Assembly (NCBI GenBank): GCA_001596155.1
Contig: CP014771.1
Span: 3,224,001-3,288,000 of the forward strand
Length of the DNA stretch: 64,000 nt
Direction of reading: 5' to 3'
Source: Hymenobacter psoromatis
Lineage (GTDB): Bacteria; Bacteroidota; Bacteroidia; Cytophagales; Hymenobacteraceae
The position numbers and the translations under genes were made by a program. Every line of letters begins with the position of its first letter. Position 1 is the stretch's first letter. Shown here piece by piece: positions 28,273 through 37,117 of the stretch. The notes under the pieces are model-generated. The model searched no databases and was not told the DNA's origin. It worked only from the letters and a program-made list of their open reading frames with translations.

Positions 28273-28695
28273 ATGCCCCGCGTAAAAGTAAGTTTGCCCG
28301 CCAGCTTTGGCTTCGCCGTCACGATTCCTGTCCGCATCACCGACCTTAACTACGGCGCGCACCTCGGCAACGATGCCCTGCTGAGCCTGCTGCACGAGGC
28401 GCGGGTGCAGTTCCTGGCCCACCTCGGCGCGGCCGAGTTTGACCCCGCCTCTCAGCTCGGCTTCATCTTGGTTGATGTGGCCATTGAGTATAAAGCGGAG
28501 GCATTTTATGGCGACGTGCTCACCATTGAGCTAGCCGCCAACGACCCGAACAAGTACGGCTTCGACATCGTGTATCACGTTAAAAACCAAACGGGTAAGG
28601 AAATCGCCCGCGCCAAAACCGGGATGCTCTGCTTCAACTACAACACCCGCAAATTGCGCTCCCTACCCTCCCCGCTGGCCGCCAAGGTCGGCTGA
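28273..28695 (+). CDS. Acyl-CoA thioesterase family (hot-dog)
   Basis: A 140-residue hot-dog protein with VRITDLNYGAHLGNDALLSLLHEARVQFL and IEYKAEAFYGDVLTIEL. The aspartate/tyrosine pair in DLNYG replaces the DxDxxGHxN pattern seen in the thioesterase at 699, so it belongs to another 4HBT branch. Substrate unknown. A start five codons upstream (28258) is possible but would leave about 6 bp from mnmD. Confidence 0.82.
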   Translation: MPRVKVSLPASFGFAVTIPVRITDLNYGAHLGNDALLSLLHEARVQFLAHLGAAEFDPASQLGFILVDVAIEYKAEAFYGDVLTIELAANDPNKYGFDIVYHVKNQTGKEIARAKTGMLCFNYNTRKLRSLPSPLAAKVG

Positions 28696-28751
28696 GCGCC
28701 CCCGCTTCGCGGTTCTTCTCCCCAGCCCAAACTTCCCTACCCCCCCCTTTT

Positions 28752-29738
28752 ATGCGATACGGCATGTGCTTCGATGGCAGCGTGGTGCGCGGCCGGGGCG
28801 ACGATGGCCGCCCGCTGCACTTCTCCAACACCCGCGCCACGGGCCACGTCGGGCGGGCCGAGCTCGACTACGAGCGCGCGCGCCAGATGGGCCTGACGCT
28901 TTTCCGCGACACGGTGCTGTGGGACGAGGCGCGCCGCTGCCCCGACTACGCCTGGCTCGACCGGCTGGCCGCCCTCAGCCAGGGCCAGATAGAGCTGGTG
29001 CTCAACCACTACGGCCTGCCCGAGTGGCTGGGCGAGGCCATGTTTTGGGGCGATGAGGCGGCCGCGGCCATGCGTGAGCTGAGCTATCAGATTGCCCGGC
29101 GCTACGGCGGCGCGTTTCGCAGCTACAACCTGGGGGCCGAGCTGGGCATCTGGACCGACTGGATTGCGGCTCCCAACAACCGGCAGTGGCCCTTCGGCAA
29201 CCGCTCGTGGTGGGCGGTCTATCGCCAAACCAGCGCCATCACCATCGCCATCGCGCAGGGCCTCAAGGCCGGCGACCCCATCTGCCGCACGGCCATGAGC
29301 GAGCCTTGGGGCTGGAATCCCGCCGTGCCCTGGGCCGACCAGGCCCGGCCGTTTGCTACCATCCTGGGCCAGCCCGACGAGGTGGCGGTGGCAAACGACT
29401 GCTTCACCTGGCAGCAGGGCCACACCGGCCTGCTCGACATCGTGGGCCTGAACATCTATTTTGAACATGATATCGCGGGAATGCTGGCCGCCGCCCGCCG
29501 CCTCTTCCCCGCCCAGCAAGTGGTGGTGGCCGAAACCGGCAACCTGCTCCGCCCCGACTGCCATCCGCCCCAGCTCTGGTGGGCCAAGTTTGAAGCCCTG
29601 GGCGAGCCCGACCTGGCCGTGAGCTGGAGCCCCGGCCTCACCATGCTCACCCACGAGCTGGGCGAGCGCATGGCCGGCAACCTGCTCAGCGACGACGGCA
29701 CCCTGCACTGGCACCGCCGGGCGGTGGTTAAGGGGTAG
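28752..29738 (+). CDS. Glycosidase-like TIM-barrel protein (clan GH-A-like)
   Basis: The 328-residue protein looks like a (beta/alpha)8 glycosidase: FRDTVLWDEARRCPDYAWLDRLAAL, VLNHYGLPEWLG, TAMSEPWGWNPA with an acid/base-like Glu, DIVGLNIYF, and VVVAETGNL with a nucleophile-like Glu. The usual NEP is SEP here. No signal peptide is seen, so it is cytoplasmic. Exact family and substrate are not recognised. CCCTACCCCCCCC lies just before the ATG, and the stop TAG is in GGGGTAGGG. Confidence 0.7.
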   Translation: MRYGMCFDGSVVRGRGDDGRPLHFSNTRATGHVGRAELDYERARQMGLTLFRDTVLWDEARRCPDYAWLDRLAALSQGQIELVLNHYGLPEWLGEAMFWGDEAAAAMRELSYQIARRYGGAFRSYNLGAELGIWTDWIAAPNNRQWPFGNRSWWAVYRQTSAITIAIAQGLKAGDPICRTAMSEPWGWNPAVPWADQARPFATILGQPDEVAVANDCFTWQQGHTGLLDIVGLNIYFEHDIAGMLAAARRLFPAQQVVVAETGNLLRPDCHPPQLWWAKFEALGEPDLAVSWSPGLTMLTHELGERMAGNLLSDDGTLHWHRRAVVKG

Positions 29739-29777
29739 GGCCGCTTGTAGCAGGCCGTCATTAAGCGGAACGGTGGC

Positions 29778-30101
29778 CTAGAGCTGGTAAATCTGTCGCA
29801 TCCGGGTGTTCACCTGGGTAAGCTCGGCAGCGACTAGCCTGCCCAGGCCGTGCTTAATCTGGTGCCGGTCGAGGGTTGCTACTTTGGATAGGCGAAGGAA
29901 GGATGGCTTGGTAAGCCCGGTATGAGCGGCGGGTGGCAGGAGCAAGTCATCCGCCTCTGCTTTAGCAACCTGCGAGGAAATGAAGGCCACCGTGACTTCG
30001 GCGCGGCGCACTACCAACACTAGCGCCGGGCGCATTTTCTGCCCGCTCAAGTCCGAAAATGGGAAATTGAGCAGCACAATGTCTCCTTTACTCGGCTGCA
30101 T
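29778..30101 (-). CDS. Type II toxin, PemK/MazF family
   Basis: A 107-residue MazF-type protein: KGDIVLLNFPFSDLSGQKMRPALVLV and VAFISSQVAKAEADDLLL, then TKPSFLRLSKVATLDRHQI. The arginine and serine (RPAL, ISSQ) positions of the endoribonuclease site are kept. It is expected to cut RNA when freed from the antitoxin. It overlaps the upstream antitoxin gene by 14 bases. Confidence 0.88.
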   Translation of the reverse strand: MQPSKGDIVLLNFPFSDLSGQKMRPALVLVVRRAEVTVAFISSQVAKAEADDLLLPPAAHTGLTKPSFLRLSKVATLDRHQIKHGLGRLVAAELTQVNTRMRQIYQL

Positions 30102-30360
30102 CGTCGGGCGGGGCGGCGTAGTGAAACTTTACATCGGCCAGCGAATAAATATCTTCGGCTTCATCGTGCAGGAAGGCAAATGCTTCGGAGGTTTCTATCT
30201 GCTGCTGAATTTGCTGCATGAGTAGCGCTTCATCGGCCGTTACCCGCGCCTGCTGACGCTGGCGCAGAAAGGCCGCGAAGTCCAGCACTTCGGCCGCCTG
30301 CTCTTCGGGTAGTTCGGCAAGAAGCTGACTCGTTTCGTCAATAATTTGCTGGTGGCTCAT
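30088..30360 (-). CDS. Antitoxin (DUF2281-like), partner of MazF-type toxin
   Basis: A 90-residue acidic helical protein: IIDETSQLLAELPEEQAAEVLDFAAFLRQRQQ resembles DUF2281 antitoxins, and the C-terminal FAFLHDEAEDIYSLADVKFHY would bind the toxin. It lies first in the operon and overlaps the toxin by 14 bases. A related antitoxin is at 30886. An inverted repeat lies 42 bp upstream and may be an operator. Confidence 0.8.
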   Translation of the reverse strand: MSHQQIIDETSQLLAELPEEQAAEVLDFAAFLRQRQQARVTADEALLMQQIQQQIETSEAFAFLHDEAEDIYSLADVKFHYAAPPDDAAE

Positions 30361-30401
30361 CACAAATCCAAAGGGTTAACTCTGCAAAATACGCCTGGCT
30401 C

Positions 30402-30431
30402 CGCGAAAGTTCTCCAAATAGAACTTTCGCG
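30402..30431. promoter_or_regulatory. Inverted repeat upstream of the toxin-antitoxin operon
   Basis: CGCGAAAGTTCT and AGAACTTTCGCG form a perfect 12-bp inverted repeat with a 6-base spacer. The sequence CGAAAGTTCTCCAAA and the nearby CTCTGCAAAATACG recur upstream of the second antitoxin (31137-31175), so this is probably an inherited promoter/operator element of the TA module. Confidence 0.55.
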
Positions 30432-30508
30432 AAAAGGAGTAAATTAGGCAAGAATGCTCTGCTATCAGGCGGCGGAGGCCAGCAAAAATTTGCTTCCGCG
30501 AACACTCG

Positions 30509-30827
30509 TTACAAGCCTAACCCCAGGCGCAGGCCGGTATCCACTTGCTGAAGCTCGGCCGTGGTGAGTTCGCCGATGCGGCCACTTAGCTGGCTCGGGT
30601 CGAGGGTAGCCATTTTTAGCACGCGCACCAGTGAAGGCTTACTTAGCCGATTGAGCGCGGTTGGTTGCAACACTACATCATGCGGCCGCGCGAGGGCCAG
30701 GTTGCCGGTTATGTAAGGCCACTGTCACATCAGGTGCTTCCACGGCTAGCACCAGCGCTGGCCGGCGCTTGCTCCCTTGCTGATTGGTAAACGGAAATTG
30801 AACCTGGAGAATGTCACCTTTCTTCAT
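30509..30827 (-). pseudogene. Frameshifted MazF/PemK-type toxin
   Basis: From ATG at 30827 the frame reads KKGDILQVQFPFTNQQGSK and RRPALVLAVEAPDVTVA, then shifts. A one-base excess near 30712 moves the remainder (ITGNLALARPHDVVLQPT, then SKPSLVRVLKMATLDPSQLSG) to another frame ending at 30509. The combined 105 residues align along their length with the intact toxin at 29778. The toxin is therefore inactivated. Confidence 0.85.
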
Positions 30828-30885
30828 TTTGAGGCGGTGCTTGGTTGTTGAAAAAACCTAGCTCGCCCTAAAATGTAAGTACTAG

Positions 30886-31116
30886 CTACTCATTATGCAA
30901 AAAATCGTACGCGCGGCTATGCTGCTGAATTGCTCGTATATCAGCCGCAAACTCTTCTTCCGTTTCATCAGCCAACAATTCGTCATTTACCAACGGCAAA
31001 TTATTCCATGATTGCTGGGCCAGAAAAGCCGCGAAGTCGCGAACGGTTCGCGCTTGCTCTTCCGATAAAGCGGCCAGCAAACGGCCGGTTTCGGCAATCA
31101 GCATTTCGTTGCGCAT
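30886..31116 (-). CDS. Orphan antitoxin (DUF2281-like) of the broken second module
   Basis: A 76-residue protein: LIAETGRLLAALSEEQARTVRDFAAFLAQQ matches the N-terminus of the antitoxin at 30088, and the ending SRAYDFLHNE parallels its FAFLHDEAED. It lies upstream of the frameshifted toxin, with the same gene order as the intact module, but the 58-bp gap means no overlap. The ATG at 31116 is used rather than 31191. Confidence 0.72.
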   Translation of the reverse strand: MRNEMLIAETGRLLAALSEEQARTVRDFAAFLAQQSWNNLPLVNDELLADETEEEFAADIRAIQQHSRAYDFLHNE

Positions 31117-31206
31117 GGGGAATAAGGGAGAGGTTACCTCTGCAAAATACGTTATTCCCAACGAAAGTTCTCCAAAATGCCGGGAACCCAAAGCCCTGAC
31201 CCGTTG

Positions 31207-31214
31207 TATTTTTG
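31207..31214 (+). promoter_or_regulatory. Bacteroidota -7 box (TATTTTTG) of rlmN
   Basis: TATTTTTG ends 4 bases before the ATG at 31219 and lies inside the longer in-frame extension that starts at 31177, so the extension is unlikely to be translated. Confidence 0.6.
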
Positions 31215-31218
31215 CCCT

Positions 31219-32292
31219 ATGTTACTGGAACTCGAACTCGCCCCCGCCAAACGCGACATCCGCAAAACCTCGCCCGACGACCTCAAGGCGTTTATGGTGG
31301 CGCATGGCGAAAAGCCGTTTCGCGTCAAGCAGGTGAGCGAATGGCTGTGGAAAAACACGGCCGGCTCGTTCGAGGAAATGAACAACATCTCGCTGAGCAC
31401 CCGCGAGTTGCTGGCCGCGCACTTCGTGATAAACGGCGTGGCGGTGCAGAATCAGCAGCTCAGCAACGACGGCACCATCAAGTCGGCCTTTCGGCTGCAC
31501 GACGGTAACATCGTGGAGGGCGTGCTCATTCCGCACGATACGCGCATGACGGCCTGCATTTCGAGTCAGGTTGGCTGCTCGCTCACCTGCAAGTTTTGCG
31601 CTACCGGCTACATGGACCGCAAGCGCAACCTCGACGCGGCCGAGATATACGACCAGGTGGTGCGCATTCGCGAACAGTGTGAGGCTCAGTATGGTACGCC
31701 GCTTACCAACATCGTGTACATGGGCATGGGCGAGCCGCTGCTCAACTACGCCAACGTGGTGGAAAGCGTGCGCCGCATCACCGCGCCCGACGGCCTCAAC
31801 ATGGCCCCGCGCCGCATCACCATCAGCACGGCCGGCATCGCGAAGATGATAAAAAAGCTGGCCGACGACGACATCAAGGCCAATCTCGCCCTGAGTCTGC
31901 ACGCGCCGAACGACACTAAGCGCAACGAGATTATGCCCATCAACGAGGCCAACTCGCTGGCCGCTTTGAAGGAGGCGCTGCAATATTACCACCAGAAGAC
32001 GGGCCGCAAAGTGACCTACGAATACATTGTGTTCGAGAACTTTAACGATTCGCTGCAAGACGCCGCCGAGCTGTACGTCATCAGCAAATGGCTGCCCTGC
32101 AAGATTAACCTCATCGAGTATAATCCCATCGAAAACGCCGCTTACCAGAACGCGGAGGCCGACAAAATCACGGCCTTCCACAAGTACCTGGCTGACCGCG
32201 GCGTGCAAACCAATATCCGGCGCAGCCGCGGCAAGGACATCGATGCCGCCTGCGGGCAGCTGGCCAATAAGGAGAAGGCCGAGGCGGCGTAG
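31219..32292 (+). CDS. rlmN: Dual-specificity 23S rRNA/tRNA adenine-C2 methyltransferase RlmN
   Basis: The 357-residue radical-SAM enzyme has the CxxxCxxC cluster C120/C124/C127 (QVGCSLTCKFCATGYM), NIVYMGMGEPLLNY, NLALSLHAPND and the C-terminal catalytic cysteine in DIDAACGQLA. It methylates A2503 of 23S rRNA and A37 of some tRNAs. N-terminal helix DDLKAFMVAHGEKPFRVKQVSEWLW is typical. Confidence 0.95.
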   Translation: MLLELELAPAKRDIRKTSPDDLKAFMVAHGEKPFRVKQVSEWLWKNTAGSFEEMNNISLSTRELLAAHFVINGVAVQNQQLSNDGTIKSAFRLHDGNIVEGVLIPHDTRMTACISSQVGCSLTCKFCATGYMDRKRNLDAAEIYDQVVRIREQCEAQYGTPLTNIVYMGMGEPLLNYANVVESVRRITAPDGLNMAPRRITISTAGIAKMIKKLADDDIKANLALSLHAPNDTKRNEIMPINEANSLAALKEALQYYHQKTGRKVTYEYIVFENFNDSLQDAAELYVISKWLPCKINLIEYNPIENAAYQNAEADKITAFHKYLADRGVQTNIRRSRGKDIDAACGQLANKEKAEAA

Positions 32293-32318
32293 TCCCTACC
32301 CCTCTCTAGTTGCGTGAA

Positions 32319-32352
32319 GCCCCGTAGCCACCCCGGCAACGGGGCTTTTTGT
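32319..32352 (+). terminator. Rho-independent terminator after rlmN
   Basis: GCCCCGT pairs with ACGGGGC, followed by TTTTTG. Confidence 0.8.
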
Positions 32353-32358
32353 GTATTG

Positions 32359-33030
32359 TTACTTACTGTCCTTTAACAACATAAGCGTCGGCAGGCACTG
32401 CTGTTGCAGGTCTTCCATAACGCGGCTAGCTAGCCGCGCCACTACCGGCTGGCTATTGCCAGCCGCCCCATATAGCTGCATTATCTGCGGGCCGCGCCGG
32501 GTGAGAGAGGCGTTGAATTCCTGGTGAAAAAGCTCCACGCGCTCGGCCGACGACTTGTTTTTCAACAATCCGGTTGCTTGCAAAGTAGCCAGCCGCTGAC
32601 AAAGCTCCTCACCCCACGACTTGATAAAGGCATCTTCGGCGGCGGCCGAATTAATAAACCGGCCGTAAAGTTGGGTGGCCGTTGGGCAGGTCCTGATGAG
32701 GTGTACTGCCACGACAGTGGGCAGGTCGGCGCGTAGCTTTTCGTAAGCCCCCGCGGTATTGGCCTGTTTGGCCACCTGCCTAATGGCAGCCACCCGCTTT
32801 TCGATGGTTTGGGAAAGGGCTTGCTCAAAGGCTTCCTGAGCTTGCGTAGGGCTCAGCTCGGTGAGCGCCTGGCCTGGCCCGGCTGCTAATTGCTGGCAAG
32901 CCTCGGCGGCCAAAACCCGGGCAAGCTGGGTTTGGCCAGCTATCGTATCAGCCAGCACTGGCGGCGCGGCCCAAACCAGCTGGTTGCCAGCGAGTAGCCA
33001 CAGGCTACCCAACAAGATAAGTTGCTTCAT
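32359..33030 (-). CDS. Secreted helical protein, unknown function
   Basis: A 223-residue product with signal peptide MKQLILLGSLWLLAGNQLVWA. The mature part is predicted helical, with paired cysteines (AAEACQQLAAG, IRTCPTATQLYGRF, EELCQRL, QQCLPTLM) that could form disulfides. No known domain recognised. It is followed downstream by the rlmN terminator and preceded by an outer-membrane protein gene on the same strand 20 bp upstream. Confidence 0.65.
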   Translation of the reverse strand: MKQLILLGSLWLLAGNQLVWAAPPVLADTIAGQTQLARVLAAEACQQLAAGPGQALTELSPTQAQEAFEQALSQTIEKRVAAIRQVAKQANTAGAYEKLRADLPTVVAVHLIRTCPTATQLYGRFINSAAAEDAFIKSWGEELCQRLATLQATGLLKNKSSAERVELFHQEFNASLTRRGPQIMQLYGAAGNSQPVVARLASRVMEDLQQQCLPTLMLLKDSK

Positions 33031-33050
33031 ATTGCTAAGCTAGTGTCGGC

Positions 33051-34043
33051 CTACCGCAGCTTGATTTTGCCAAAGCGATACGCCACGTCCAGATAAGCCG
33101 GATACACGCCGCCGTTGTCGCGCGAGGTGTAGTAGAGCGCCCCCAGGCTGCCGCTGAAGCGGGGCGAGGCGTAGCGAAAGCCCGCCAGGCCGGCAAAGCC
33201 GCCACTGGTATCGAAATTGGCGATATACGTCTCGTTGACCAGCGAAAACAGGCGCGACAACCGCGCATTGGCCCCGATAACCGCCACCGGCGAGCGGCCA
33301 ATGTCGCCGCCGCTAAAGCCGTAGCCCAGGCCAAAAGTCACGTTGGTATCGGCCGAGCCGTAGGTGGCCAGGCCGTAGCCCACGCCGGCACTGCCGCTGC
33401 CACCGGCCAGGCCCGTGGCGAAGCCGTACAGCACCCCTACCCCCAGGTGAAGGTTGTCGCTCACCGGCACGCTCAGCTTGGGCGTGATGGCCAGGGCCGG
33501 CACGCCCAGAAAAGGGATGACGGGCACCAGCAGGCCCACCGAGATATTGTCGGTCAGGCCGTAGTTGACGCCCAGCAGGAACACGTTGATAGCCTGCACG
33601 TAGCCTTCACCCTGGTACAGGTTGCGGGCGGTGGGGGCAATGAACATGCGCGTGCCGTTGCCCACGTAGTCGAAGCCGCGCCGGGCCTGCTCGGGCGTCT
33701 GCGACATCAGTTGCCGCAGGTTGGCCCGTTGCACGGTAATCAGGCCCAGCTCTTTGGTTTCGAAGGTCAGCGTGAGGTCGGTAGCGGCCTGGAGCGTGCC
33801 GCTAAACTGCGTGCCCCCGATGGTTTCTACGCTGTATATCTGCCCGATAACTTCGGGATGGCCAATGACCTCGGCCGAGGGCAGCGCGGTGGGCTGCCGG
33901 CCGGGTACCGGCTGACTGGGGGGGGTAGGCGGCCCAACCGGCTGGGCTGGGGGCTGCGGAGCACCGGGCAACACCGGCTGCTGGGCCAGCGCCGGGCCAG
34001 CCAGCAAACTCAATAAACCCAGTTGTAGTAGGGGTAGGCGCAT
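33051..34043 (-). CDS. Probable outer-membrane beta-barrel protein
   Basis: A 330-residue protein with signal peptide MRLPLLQLGLLSLLAGPALAQ, then a proline-rich linker (LPGAPQPPAQPVGPPTPPSQP). An SH3-like segment (YSVETIGGTQFSGTLQAATD) follows, then alternating beta strands with aromatic ends (NISVGLLVPV, NLHLGVGVLYGFATGLAGG) ending in AYLDVAYRFGKIKLR, typical of a barrel. Function unknown. A longer in-frame start at 34112 precedes the signal peptide and is rejected. Confidence 0.72.
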   Translation of the reverse strand: MRLPLLQLGLLSLLAGPALAQQPVLPGAPQPPAQPVGPPTPPSQPVPGRQPTALPSAEVIGHPEVIGQIYSVETIGGTQFSGTLQAATDLTLTFETKELGLITVQRANLRQLMSQTPEQARRGFDYVGNGTRMFIAPTARNLYQGEGYVQAINVFLLGVNYGLTDNISVGLLVPVIPFLGVPALAITPKLSVPVSDNLHLGVGVLYGFATGLAGGSGSAGVGYGLATYGSADTNVTFGLGYGFSGGDIGRSPVAVIGANARLSRLFSLVNETYIANFDTSGGFAGLAGFRYASPRFSGSLGALYYTSRDNGGVYPAYLDVAYRFGKIKLR

Positions 34044-34239
34044 AGACGGGGCAGCAGGAAAAATAGCTTGCTGACGCCGTAAAGATGCACATACGCTACT
34101 AATTAGTTGCAACCCTAACCACTTGATTGACAGGTGTTAATTCAGGTATTTTTGCGCTGATTATTTAACAAAATTTACCTTGCAACTGATTGATGAAGAA
34201 TAGATTAAGTAGTAATTTGCCCTTCGTTACCAAAGAAAA

Positions 34240-34262
34240 AAACCGCCTTTTGGGCGGCCATT
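34240..34262 (-). terminator. Terminator after the YihY gene
   Basis: CCGCC-TTTTG-GGCGG; on the minus strand the stem is followed by TTTTTTTC. Confidence 0.75.
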
Positions 34263-34267
34263 TTTCC

Positions 34268-35236
34268 CTACCCCCGCCAGCTGCCGGTGCTTGGCGGGCG
34301 GCCGCTGGCCTTCTCACTTTCCGACTCGCCTGGTGGAATTTCCTTGGTTTCGACGCGCACGGCGTAGGCCTTGGGCTGGATGCGCTGCCCAAAGGCATCG
34401 GCAAACTCCTGGGTGAATTCGGCCCCAAAAAAGATGATGAGCGAGGAGTAGTTAATCCAGACCAGCAACACGATAGCCGAGCCCGCCGCCCCAAACGCGG
34501 AACCCGGATTGGCCTTCGATATATAAAAGGAAATCAGGTACTTACCAAGAATAAACAACAAAGCCGTGATGAAGGCCCCAATACCCACGTCGCGCCAGCG
34601 AATGATGGCGTCGGGCAGGAACCGGTAGATGAGCCCAAATAGCAGCGTGGTGACGCCCAGCGACAGCACCATGTCCACTAGCTTAATGGTGATGAGGCCG
34701 ATTTCGGGCAGCAGCCGCTGCAAATAACCCGTAAAAATTCCCAGCATCGCACTGATTACAAACGAGATAAGCAACAGCAAGGCCACGCTCAGAATAAGCC
34801 CGAACGAGAGCAGACGCTGCCGCACAAAATCCCAGATGCCGATGCCTTCGGTCTTGACTTTCAGGTTCCAGATATCGTTGATGCTCTCTTGCAGCGTGAC
34901 GAAAAACGTGGTGGCCGCGAATATCAGCGTGCCCAGGCCGATAACCGTGGCCAGGCCCGACTTCCTCTGCAAGGTGAACTGCGCGATGCTGTCTTGCAGG
35001 AACTTAGCCGACTCGGCGCCCACCAGGCCGCGCAGCTGCCCGTAAATCTGCCCGGTCAGCGCATCGCCGCCATACACCGAGCTGGCCAGCGTGATAACGA
35101 TGAGCAGCAGCGGCGGCAACGAAAAAATGGTGTAGTACGACAGCGCCGCCGCGTGCCGAAACGAGTTATTGTTGGCAAACTCGGTAGCCGAAGCTTTGAC
35201 GATATTGAGGATATCGGAGAATTTATAGCGCGTCAT
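34268..35236 (-). CDS. YihY/virulence factor BrkB family membrane protein
   Basis: The 322-residue protein has the YihY pattern: AALSYYTIFSLPPLLLIVITLASSVYGG, TFFVTLQESINDIWNLK, FGLIYRFLPDAIIRWRDVGIGAF and GSAIVLLVWINYSSLIIFFGAEFT. About six membrane helices. It was once thought to be RNase BN; the real role is unknown. The C-terminal tail is charged and ends at a TAG supplied by GGGGGTAGGG. Confidence 0.9.
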   Translation of the reverse strand: MTRYKFSDILNIVKASATEFANNNSFRHAAALSYYTIFSLPPLLLIVITLASSVYGGDALTGQIYGQLRGLVGAESAKFLQDSIAQFTLQRKSGLATVIGLGTLIFAATTFFVTLQESINDIWNLKVKTEGIGIWDFVRQRLLSFGLILSVALLLLISFVISAMLGIFTGYLQRLLPEIGLITIKLVDMVLSLGVTTLLFGLIYRFLPDAIIRWRDVGIGAFITALLFILGKYLISFYISKANPGSAFGAAGSAIVLLVWINYSSLIIFFGAEFTQEFADAFGQRIQPKAYAVRVETKEIPPGESESEKASGRPPSTGSWRG

Positions 35237-35389
35237 AGCGTAAAGTGGAAAAATGCCGGAGGAGCGAGTTGGCCCAAGGCCTCATTCTCAGGTGGTAGCA
35301 GCGGGCACGGGCGTAATGCCCCACGGCCGGCCGCTGGCTTACCATACGGCCAGCGCAGATTTTTGCCCAAAAACCGCCCGAAAGATAAC

Positions 35390-36142
35390 CTACCCCGCCC
35401 GCAGCGTCCAGCGCAGCGTGGCGATGGGTGCCTGGCGCAGCGCCAGGGCCAGGCCGGCGTCATCCCGAAACTGCAGCTGGTGCAGCTCCTGCGTTTCGAC
35501 GCTCACCTCCAGCTCTTTGACTGCGAAGGGCCAGGGCCGCACCACCACCGGCGTGCCCGGCCCGGCGGGCTGGCTCACGTAGCTGGCGTGCGGCTGGTGG
35601 GCGGGGGGTAGGGCGCTGATTTCGACCTCGCGGCCCATCTCGGGCAGCTCCTGGCGGCACAGGATGAGCGAGAGCCGGTCGGCCCAGTGCAGCAGGTCGT
35701 AGGCCTGGCGAGCCTGGGTTTTGGTGAGGCGCAGCTCCTTGGTCCAGCGAGCCTGGCCGGCCCGCAGCTCTTCCAAAAACGCGTCGAGGTGCGCCGGCCC
35801 GCCGCGCATTGGCTCATACAACGTGCTCAGGTGCAGGCTGGTAAGCAGGCTGCGCCAGCGCCCCTGGAAGCGCGCCGCGTGCAGCACGCCCAGCGCCTGC
35901 TCGGGCGAAAACGCCACCTGCGTGAAGTTGGCCGGCGCACCGGCGGGCGTGAGGCCGTGGTGGCCGCCGCGCCCGTGCCAGGGGGCCTGCTCGTCGTCGT
36001 GCTGCGCGATGGCCGCCAGCAGGCCCACCCAGCGGTCGGGGGGTAGGGAAGGCGGCCAGGCCCAGGCCAGCTGGGCGGCCAGCAGCGCGTGGGCCTGCTG
36101 GTAGATTATCTGCCAGCCGGTGGGGGTAGGATTCACAATCAT
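35390..36142 (-). CDS. DUF3891 family protein
   Basis: A 250-residue cytoplasmic protein. WVGLLAAIAQHDDEQAPW and YDLLHWADRLSLILCRQELPEM carry HD-like histidine/aspartate pairs, consistent with DUF3891. Function unknown. The coding start MIVNPTPTGW is encoded partly by the CCTACCCCC motif. It is a single gene, convergent to nothing nearby and divergent from terC. Confidence 0.75.
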   Translation of the reverse strand: MIVNPTPTGWQIIYQQAHALLAAQLAWAWPPSLPPDRWVGLLAAIAQHDDEQAPWHGRGGHHGLTPAGAPANFTQVAFSPEQALGVLHAARFQGRWRSLLTSLHLSTLYEPMRGGPAHLDAFLEELRAGQARWTKELRLTKTQARQAYDLLHWADRLSLILCRQELPEMGREVEISALPPAHQPHASYVSQPAGPGTPVVVRPWPFAVKELEVSVETQELHQLQFRDDAGLALALRQAPIATLRWTLRAG

Positions 36143-36200
36143 GGGCCGATGCCGGGATTTTCTTGCAATTTTGGGGTTTATACGGCGAAATAGCTAACCT

Positions 36201-36288
36201 GTCCTTGCGAGCAGCGCGAAGCAATCGCACCCGGACGAGTCGTGCGCATCTCGTTCAGGTGCGATTGCCGCGCTGCGCTCGCAAGGAC
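36201..36288. repeat. Palindromic repeat of the GTCATTGCGAG type
   Basis: GTCCTTGCGAGCAGCGCGAA with GCAATCGCACC pairs with GGTGCGATTGCCGCGC and GCTCGCAAGGAC. It fills the gap between divergent DUF3891 and terC. Confidence 0.88.
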
Positions 36289-36335
36289 AAACGTCTTTTA
36301 CATAAGTCCTGGCTTCTATTGCTCCTACCCCCCTT

Positions 36336-37103
36336 ATGCTCGCGCAACTGCAAGATATTCTGGACCATCCGCTGCCCTCGCTGGCGGTGGTCGGCAACCT
36401 CATTATTATCGAAAGCCTGCTCTCCGTGGACAATGCCGCCGTGCTGGCCACCCTCGTGAGCGACCTGCCCCGCGCGCGCCGCACCCAGGCCCTGCGCTAC
36501 GGCATTTTTGGGGCCTATCTGTTTCGGGGCCTGTGCCTGGTGTTCGCGTCGTACCTGGTAGGCTTCTGGTTTTTGAAGCCGCTGGGCGGGCTCTATCTGT
36601 TGTATTTGACGTTCAGCTATTTCCGCAGCTCAAAACCCGAGCAAGAAGACGCGCCCGACAAGCAAAAGAGCTGGCTCTACCGCCGCACGCTGGGCCTGCT
36701 GGGTCCCTTCTGGGCCACCGTGGCCGTGATTGAGCTAATGGACGTGGCCTTTTCCATCGACAACGTGTTTGCGGTGGTGGCGTTCAGCAACAACCTGATT
36801 CTCATCACGGTGGGCGTGTTTATTGGCATTCTGGCCATGCGGCTGGTGGCGCAGGCCTTCGTGGGGCTAATGGGCAAGTACCCGTTTCTCGAAACGGCGG
36901 CCTTCGTGGTCATCGGCATTCTGGGCTTGAAGCTGCTGCTCTCGCTGCTGGAGCACTTCGCGCCCGGCCACCCCGTCAGCGGCTTTCTCGCCAGCGAAGC
37001 CGCCAGCGTGGGCCTCACCGTCCTCACCATTGCCACGTTTGGCGTGCCGCTGCTCACCTCGCGCCTGCTGGGCTGGCCCCGCCGCCTGGGCGGAATGCGG
37101 TGA
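36336..37103 (+). CDS. TerC/Alx family integral membrane protein
   Basis: The 255-residue protein has the TerC signatures: NLIIIESLLSVDNAAVLATLVSDLP near the N-terminus and a second VIELMDVAFSIDNVFAVVAFSNNL, each with the conserved acidic residue and Asp-Asn in a membrane helix. Seven to eight helices. Members are linked to tellurium resistance or Mn2+ export; the specific role is not shown. The ATG follows CCTACCCCCCTT directly. Confidence 0.9.
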   Translation: MLAQLQDILDHPLPSLAVVGNLIIIESLLSVDNAAVLATLVSDLPRARRTQALRYGIFGAYLFRGLCLVFASYLVGFWFLKPLGGLYLLYLTFSYFRSSKPEQEDAPDKQKSWLYRRTLGLLGPFWATVAVIELMDVAFSIDNVFAVVAFSNNLILITVGVFIGILAMRLVAQAFVGLMGKYPFLETAAFVVIGILGLKLLLSLLEHFAPGHPVSGFLASEAASVGLTVLTIATFGVPLLTSRLLGWPRRLGGMR

Positions 37104-37117
37104 GGTGGTGAGCAGAA

